DNA of 23,946 bases from Candidatus Caenarcanales bacterium (GTDB lineage Bacteria > Cyanobacteriota > Vampirovibrionia > LMEP-6097). The DNA is taken from contig JAJTHA010000147.1 of NCBI GenBank assembly GCA_021299565.1, positions 1-23,946 on the forward strand. The letters run 5' to 3'. Below the pieces are notes generated by a model. That model was not told where the DNA came from. It ran no database searches and saw only the letters and a program-made list of their open reading frames with translations. A program made the position numbers and the translations under genes. Positions 21,271 through 23,946 of this stretch are shown piece after piece; position 1 is the first letter of the stretch; every line of letters starts with the position of its first letter.

Positions 21271-23319
21271 ATGCAATTATTGCAGCTCCGAAATTTAATA
21301 CGAAAACAGATTGAGGCAAATGATTCTGCTTTGCCTATTGGTCCAAATTTTTTTGTTACTCTAGATGAAATATTCAAGTTTATTATAAAGAAACAGCCAG
21401 TAACAGCAACTAAAGACCCGAACGCTAGACTAGTAGAAGATCAAAGTGTAGCTAATATTGCCAAAGCCTATTTTAATTTGGGCAAGAAGCCAGCGAGTGG
21501 CAAGAAGTCATTCGTTTCACGAATTATCTCTGGTGCCTATGAATATTTAAATCCACCAAATCTATCGCGTATGAATGATAGAAAAAGAGTTTTTGCAGAA
21601 TCTGTTGCACATATAGAAAATATCGATGATATTTTATCAATTCAGCAAATATATGATAAACAAATAAATTTCTATATATCGAAAGGTTCTTGGTCATCAT
21701 ATTTCACGGATAAATTTTGTGAATTAGTGAGAATGAAGCCAAGTAAAGTTGAGCTGGAAATATACAATAAGCAATTTGATTGCTCCATATCGAAAGGTTG
21801 GTCGCCATCATATTTAATAGATAGTTTTTATGAATTAGTAAAAATTGAGAAAACCGATTTTTTACCTAAATTAATAGACGTATATAGTGAAGTAAAAAAC
21901 TTGAGTGATAATCATCAAAATGCAGAAGCACAATTTCGAGACGCTTATTATTGGCTTCATTCAAATTTAAAGGCATTATTGCATTTGGAAGATAGATACC
22001 CAGCGATTCAGAAGTTTTTATTAGCTCAATTAAGAGATAGAAAGAACCCAGCTTTATACACTGAAGAAATAGCGGTGTTTAATCAACTTGATGATAATGC
22101 ATTAAAAATTCTTGATTACATTTACAAGCATAAAAAAGCTTTTTACGCTAATGATCAACGTAATTTTATTAAAGCAGCTAGATATCTAAATTGTTTCTTC
22201 CAATTCTCTAAGTTAGTAACTGAACAAGAGATTAAAAAACTAGATTCTAAGCCAGATACCTTATTTAGATTTTTTGGACAAATATTAGTAGATTTACTAG
22301 TAGTGCAATTTGATATCAGAATCAATAGAGACAATTTTGATATTGCAGAATTTGAGAAAAACTGGGATCTTGATAATTTTGGGACTTTGCTTTCAGTTTC
22401 TGATACTTGGAGCGCAGAAAATAAAGAATTATTCAAAACTCTTGTCCAAGCAGAATTTGATGGCAAATTAGGTAAATTATTTTCAGATCAAGTGGATCAA
22501 TCTGCAGATCTAAATACTCAAATAATTCAAAAGGCTTTTGGCCAATTGAAATCAGCCATGCTAGAGCACAAACTAGATTTTGATAAATGGCAAAATGCAC
22601 ATAAAGGAATTGCAGTTTTAAAAGCTTCAAGGAATTCGACGTCTAGTACACAAGCCCCTTATAGAGAGCTTTTTGAAGCATTAAATTTCTCTATTGCATT
22701 TACTAATCAGCAGTCTTCTAATTATATTGATTTAGAAATAGAAGTTTTCAACAAAGATCAATTATCAGCAGATGAAAAACTCGCATTCAACCAATTACTT
22801 GATGATGTCATTTCAACGCATTATCAACAAGGAAATATTCCAGAAGCAATCGCTGATTTACAAAACTATTTAAATCAAAAAGAAGATAAAAGAAACACTC
22901 AGTATATTTCAATAGCAGATCCTCAGGATTTAGGGCATAATCTCTTTGCTGGTAATAGAGCAAATAGCTGCACGGCCTTGGGGCGTAATGCCAAAGCGAT
23001 TTTGTATTTATTGTCAGATCCTGGTACAAAATATATTTTGGTTAAAAATGCAGAAGGGAATATCACTGGTTACGCTAGAATCTTTCTAACTTTGGATGAA
23101 AATAATCAAGCAAAAATATTTATAGATTCAGTCGATGGATCGGCTCATAATTTCATGCCGGGGATTCAAAAACAACTCAAGAAATTAGCTGAAGAAATTG
23201 GTATAATCCAAGAAGACTTTAGCTATACAAGAAATTCGAAAATGGCCAAAGTTAAGCTTGGCTCAAGCCCGTTTCCAAGATCATATTTTCATCATGCGCA
23301 AAGTACTATGGCAATTTAG
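21271..23319 (+). CDS. tandem paralogue B: helical-repeat protein with conserved C-terminal domain
   Basis: A 682-residue paralogue of the preceding gene, of unknown function. The N-termini align (MKLQ... and MQLL...), as do FFVTLDEIF, LLHLEDRYPAIQKFLLAQL, NDQRNFIKAARYLNCF and RFFGQILVDLL, but much of the first 500 residues has diverged heavily. Its helical repeats carry another consensus: IYDKQINFYISKGSWSSYF and then IYNKQFDCSISKGWSPSYL, each followed by FCELVRMK or FYELVKIE. The C-terminal domain (521-682) is almost the same as in A, with GHNLFAGNRANSC (C567). No signal peptide or membrane helix is visible. The ATG at 21271 agrees with A, yet the upstream region has neither a well-placed -10 nor a Shine-Dalgarno at normal spacing (AAGGA at 21253 is 13 bases away). 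The 108-base gap from A leaves open whether they are co-transcribed. Confidence 0.75.
   Translation: MQLLQLRNLIRKQIEANDSALPIGPNFFVTLDEIFKFIIKKQPVTATKDPNARLVEDQSVANIAKAYFNLGKKPASGKKSFVSRIISGAYEYLNPPNLSRMNDRKRVFAESVAHIENIDDILSIQQIYDKQINFYISKGSWSSYFTDKFCELVRMKPSKVELEIYNKQFDCSISKGWSPSYLIDSFYELVKIEKTDFLPKLIDVYSEVKNLSDNHQNAEAQFRDAYYWLHSNLKALLHLEDRYPAIQKFLLAQLRDRKNPALYTEEIAVFNQLDDNALKILDYIYKHKKAFYANDQRNFIKAARYLNCFFQFSKLVTEQEIKKLDSKPDTLFRFFGQILVDLLVVQFDIRINRDNFDIAEFEKNWDLDNFGTLLSVSDTWSAENKELFKTLVQAEFDGKLGKLFSDQVDQSADLNTQIIQKAFGQLKSAMLEHKLDFDKWQNAHKGIAVLKASRNSTSSTQAPYRELFEALNFSIAFTNQQSSNYIDLEIEVFNKDQLSADEKLAFNQLLDDVISTHYQQGNIPEAIADLQNYLNQKEDKRNTQYISIADPQDLGHNLFAGNRANSCTALGRNAKAILYLLSDPGTKYILVKNAEGNITGYARIFLTLDENNQAKIFIDSVDGSAHNFMPGIQKQLKKLAEEIGIIQEDFSYTRNSKMAKVKLGSSPFPRSYFHHAQSTMAI
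22840..23159 (+). repeat. C-terminal coding segment nearly identical to 20683-21002
   Basis: This is the partner of the segment in paralogue A, in the same orientation and reading frame, about 2.16 kb downstream. It encodes the core of the shared C-terminal domain. Direct repeats of this length make recombination between the two genes possible, deleting or duplicating the material between them. Confidence 0.85.
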
Positions 23320-23343
23320 CGTTAAAAACACCTCAAATTTGGG

Positions 23344-23371
23344 TATAATATCAGAACATAAGAGGGTAGGA
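23344..23371 (+). promoter_or_regulatory. promoter and ribosome binding site of the 68-residue gene
   Basis: A consensus TATAAT (23344-23349) has a weak -35 (TTAAAA, 16 bases upstream) and predicts a start near 23356. The leader of about 20 bases carries AGAGGGTAGGA (23361-23371), a good Shine-Dalgarno region ending 5 bases before the ATG at 23377. This is a conventional leadered start, unlike most genes here. Confidence 0.5.
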
Positions 23372-23376
23372 CGTAA

Positions 23377-23583
23377 ATGGTATATAATCCGATTTTTGAA
23401 GAAGAAATCGAACGCGATAAAGAATTAATTGAGCTGCGCAAGGCTATCAAGCTGCGAGCAGGTAAAGATCAAGTTAAGGATCTATCGACTAAATTTTCTA
23501 GCTTTGTGATTAAACATCCAGTTTTTACTGCTCTTGCGTTAAGTGCGTTTGCATTAGGTAGCGGCAGAAGTCGTACTAGATAG
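23377..23583 (+). CDS. small hypothetical protein with C-terminal hydrophobic segment
   Basis: A 68-residue protein that I do not recognise. The N-terminal half is a highly charged, probably helical stretch (EEEIERDKELIELRKAIKLR). The C-terminal part has a short hydrophobic segment (HPVFTALALSAFALGSG) and ends in a basic tail (RSRTR). This could be a tail-anchored or membrane-associated small protein. A consensus -10 and a strong Shine-Dalgarno support it as a real gene despite its size. It is followed 49 bases later by another tiny predicted membrane peptide. Confidence 0.6.
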   Translation: MVYNPIFEEEIERDKELIELRKAIKLRAGKDQVKDLSTKFSSFVIKHPVFTALALSAFALGSGRSRTR

Positions 23584-23632
23584 TAAACATACAAAAATTT
23601 AAATAGGTAATTTTAATTCGGGGGGATTAAAC

Positions 23633-23710
23633 GTGGCTAAGCATATAAGAGTATTTTTTGATTTTATGTCATTTGGGATAATTGCTATTATTGTCCTTGG
23701 TGTTTTCTAA
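23633..23710 (+). CDS. possible 25-residue membrane peptide
   Basis: A short frame starting with GTG at 23633 encodes 25 residues: a basic N-terminus (MAKHIR) followed by an almost entirely hydrophobic stretch (SFGIIAIIVLGVF). This is the profile of a single-helix membrane micro-protein. A G-rich tract GGGGGGA (23620-23626) sits 6 bases upstream as a plausible ribosome binding site. It overlaps the proposed folP start at 23700 by 11 bases, and the probable folP -10 lies inside it. It could instead be folP leader sequence that is open by chance. Confidence 0.4.
   Translation: MAKHIRVFFDFMSFGIIAIIVLGVF
23683..23691 (+). promoter_or_regulatory. extended -10 promoter of folP
   Basis: TGcTATTAT ends 8 bases before the GTG at 23700, the same spacing as at the other leaderless-type starts. 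It lies within the coding sequence of the proposed 25-residue peptide. Confidence 0.4.
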
Positions 23711-23946
23711 ACCAAACAAACAGTTTTTTAGAATAATAAATTTATCTGCAGATTCATTTTCAGGTGATGCTTTTGCTGATGTAGACAAGGCTCTGGCTGC
23801 GGCTAGAGCCTTTCCTTGTGATGTTCTTGATATTGGTGCTGTTTCGACTAGACCTGGCGCTAGCTCCATAGAGAGCAGTCAGGAAATTCAAATCCTAGGA
23901 AAATTTTTTGATAAATATGATTTAGATCAAGATTTGAGCCTTGATT
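23700..23946 (+). CDS. folP: dihydropteroate synthase, 5' part (cut by window end)
   Basis: Dihydropteroate synthase joins a pterin pyrophosphate to p-aminobenzoate in folate synthesis. About 82 residues are visible. IINLSADSFSGDAF corresponds to the family's opening ILNVTPDSFSDGG, and VLDIGAVSTRPGA to DIGGESTRPGA, whose Ser-Thr-Arg loop binds p-aminobenzoate. The first motif is unusual: Asn-Leu-Ser-Ala replaces Asn-Val-Thr-Pro, so the protein is a diverged FolP or FolP-like member. The start is GTG 23700, preceded directly by in-frame TTG codons at 23691 and 23697; GTG fits the -10 placed 8 bases upstream. The frame stays open to the last base of the window. Confidence 0.8.
   Translation, partial: MFSKPNKQFFRIINLSADSFSGDAFADVDKALAAARAFPCDVLDIGAVSTRPGASSIESSQEIQILGKFFDKYDLDQDLSLD

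Noticed and set aside
18997..23319. Tandem paralogues as a secreted toxin-immunity pair
   Set aside because: Neither has a signal peptide or known toxin domain, both share the same C-terminal domain, and no small immunity-like gene lies between them.

Overview
The window is AT-rich, gene-dense bacterial chromosome using the standard code. It holds about 19 protein genes, one tRNA gene and few gaps above 100 bases. MurE carries the DNPR motif of meso-diaminopimelate ligases. The window also encodes SepF next to a YggS/PipY-type PLP protein, an LCP protein, DprA, a ComEA-like protein and a PEP-carboxylase-family protein. Together these suggest a bacterium with a meso-DAP cell wall and probable DNA uptake. 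The yggS-sepF pair occurs in Cyanobacteria and Firmicutes. A non-photosynthetic cyanobacterial relative (Melainabacteria/Vampirovibrionia type) is my best guess, held with low confidence because no rRNA or other phylogenetic marker is present.

Layout. (1) 1-4068: a LysM membrane protein converges on hisF; hisF diverges from murE; murE converges on an unknown membrane-associated protein, sharing stop-codon bases with it. (2) 4125-8352, envelope block: a minus-strand pair (LCP protein, then a membrane glycosyltransferase 2) diverges from a plus-strand lipoprotein followed by a Gfo/Idh/MocA sugar dehydrogenase. (3) 8349-12680: a ComEA-like helix-hairpin-helix protein, glyQ (no glyS beside it), a palindromic GC-rich repeat, a degenerate glycogen-branching-enzyme homologue and an orphan DNA methyltransferase. 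(4) 12690-13011: tRNA-Leu(UAG) on the minus strand, a perfect hairpin and a decayed 5' copy of the same tRNA. (5) 13012-15361: yggS and sepF, converging on dprA. (6) 15591-18911: a long, divergent PEP carboxylase homologue with substitutions in canonical motifs. (7) 18997-23319: two tandem paralogues of unknown function, with diverged N-terminal helical regions and C-terminal domains that are almost identical over long DNA stretches. (8) 23377-23946: two small predicted membrane-type proteins and the start of folP, cut by the window end.

The most striking signal is in the start regions. For many genes a -10-like hexamer, often in the extended TGn form, lies only 6-8 bases upstream of the start codon. 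Transcription would then begin at or next to the AUG/GUG, giving leaderless mRNAs. This holds for hisF, murE, the LCP/lipoprotein pair, the Gfo/Idh gene, glyQ, the branching-enzyme homologue, dprA, the first tandem paralogue and folP. A minority (the PEP carboxylase homologue and the two small genes near the end) instead have a purine-rich Shine-Dalgarno-like site. The leaderless rule also picks the biologically sensible starts of hisF, murE, dprA and folP. Divergent gene pairs share one overlapping promoter in 16-22 bases.

The other points of interest are the patchwork identity between the tandem paralogues, two enzyme homologues that appear to have lost or altered catalytic residues, and the decayed tRNA copy.
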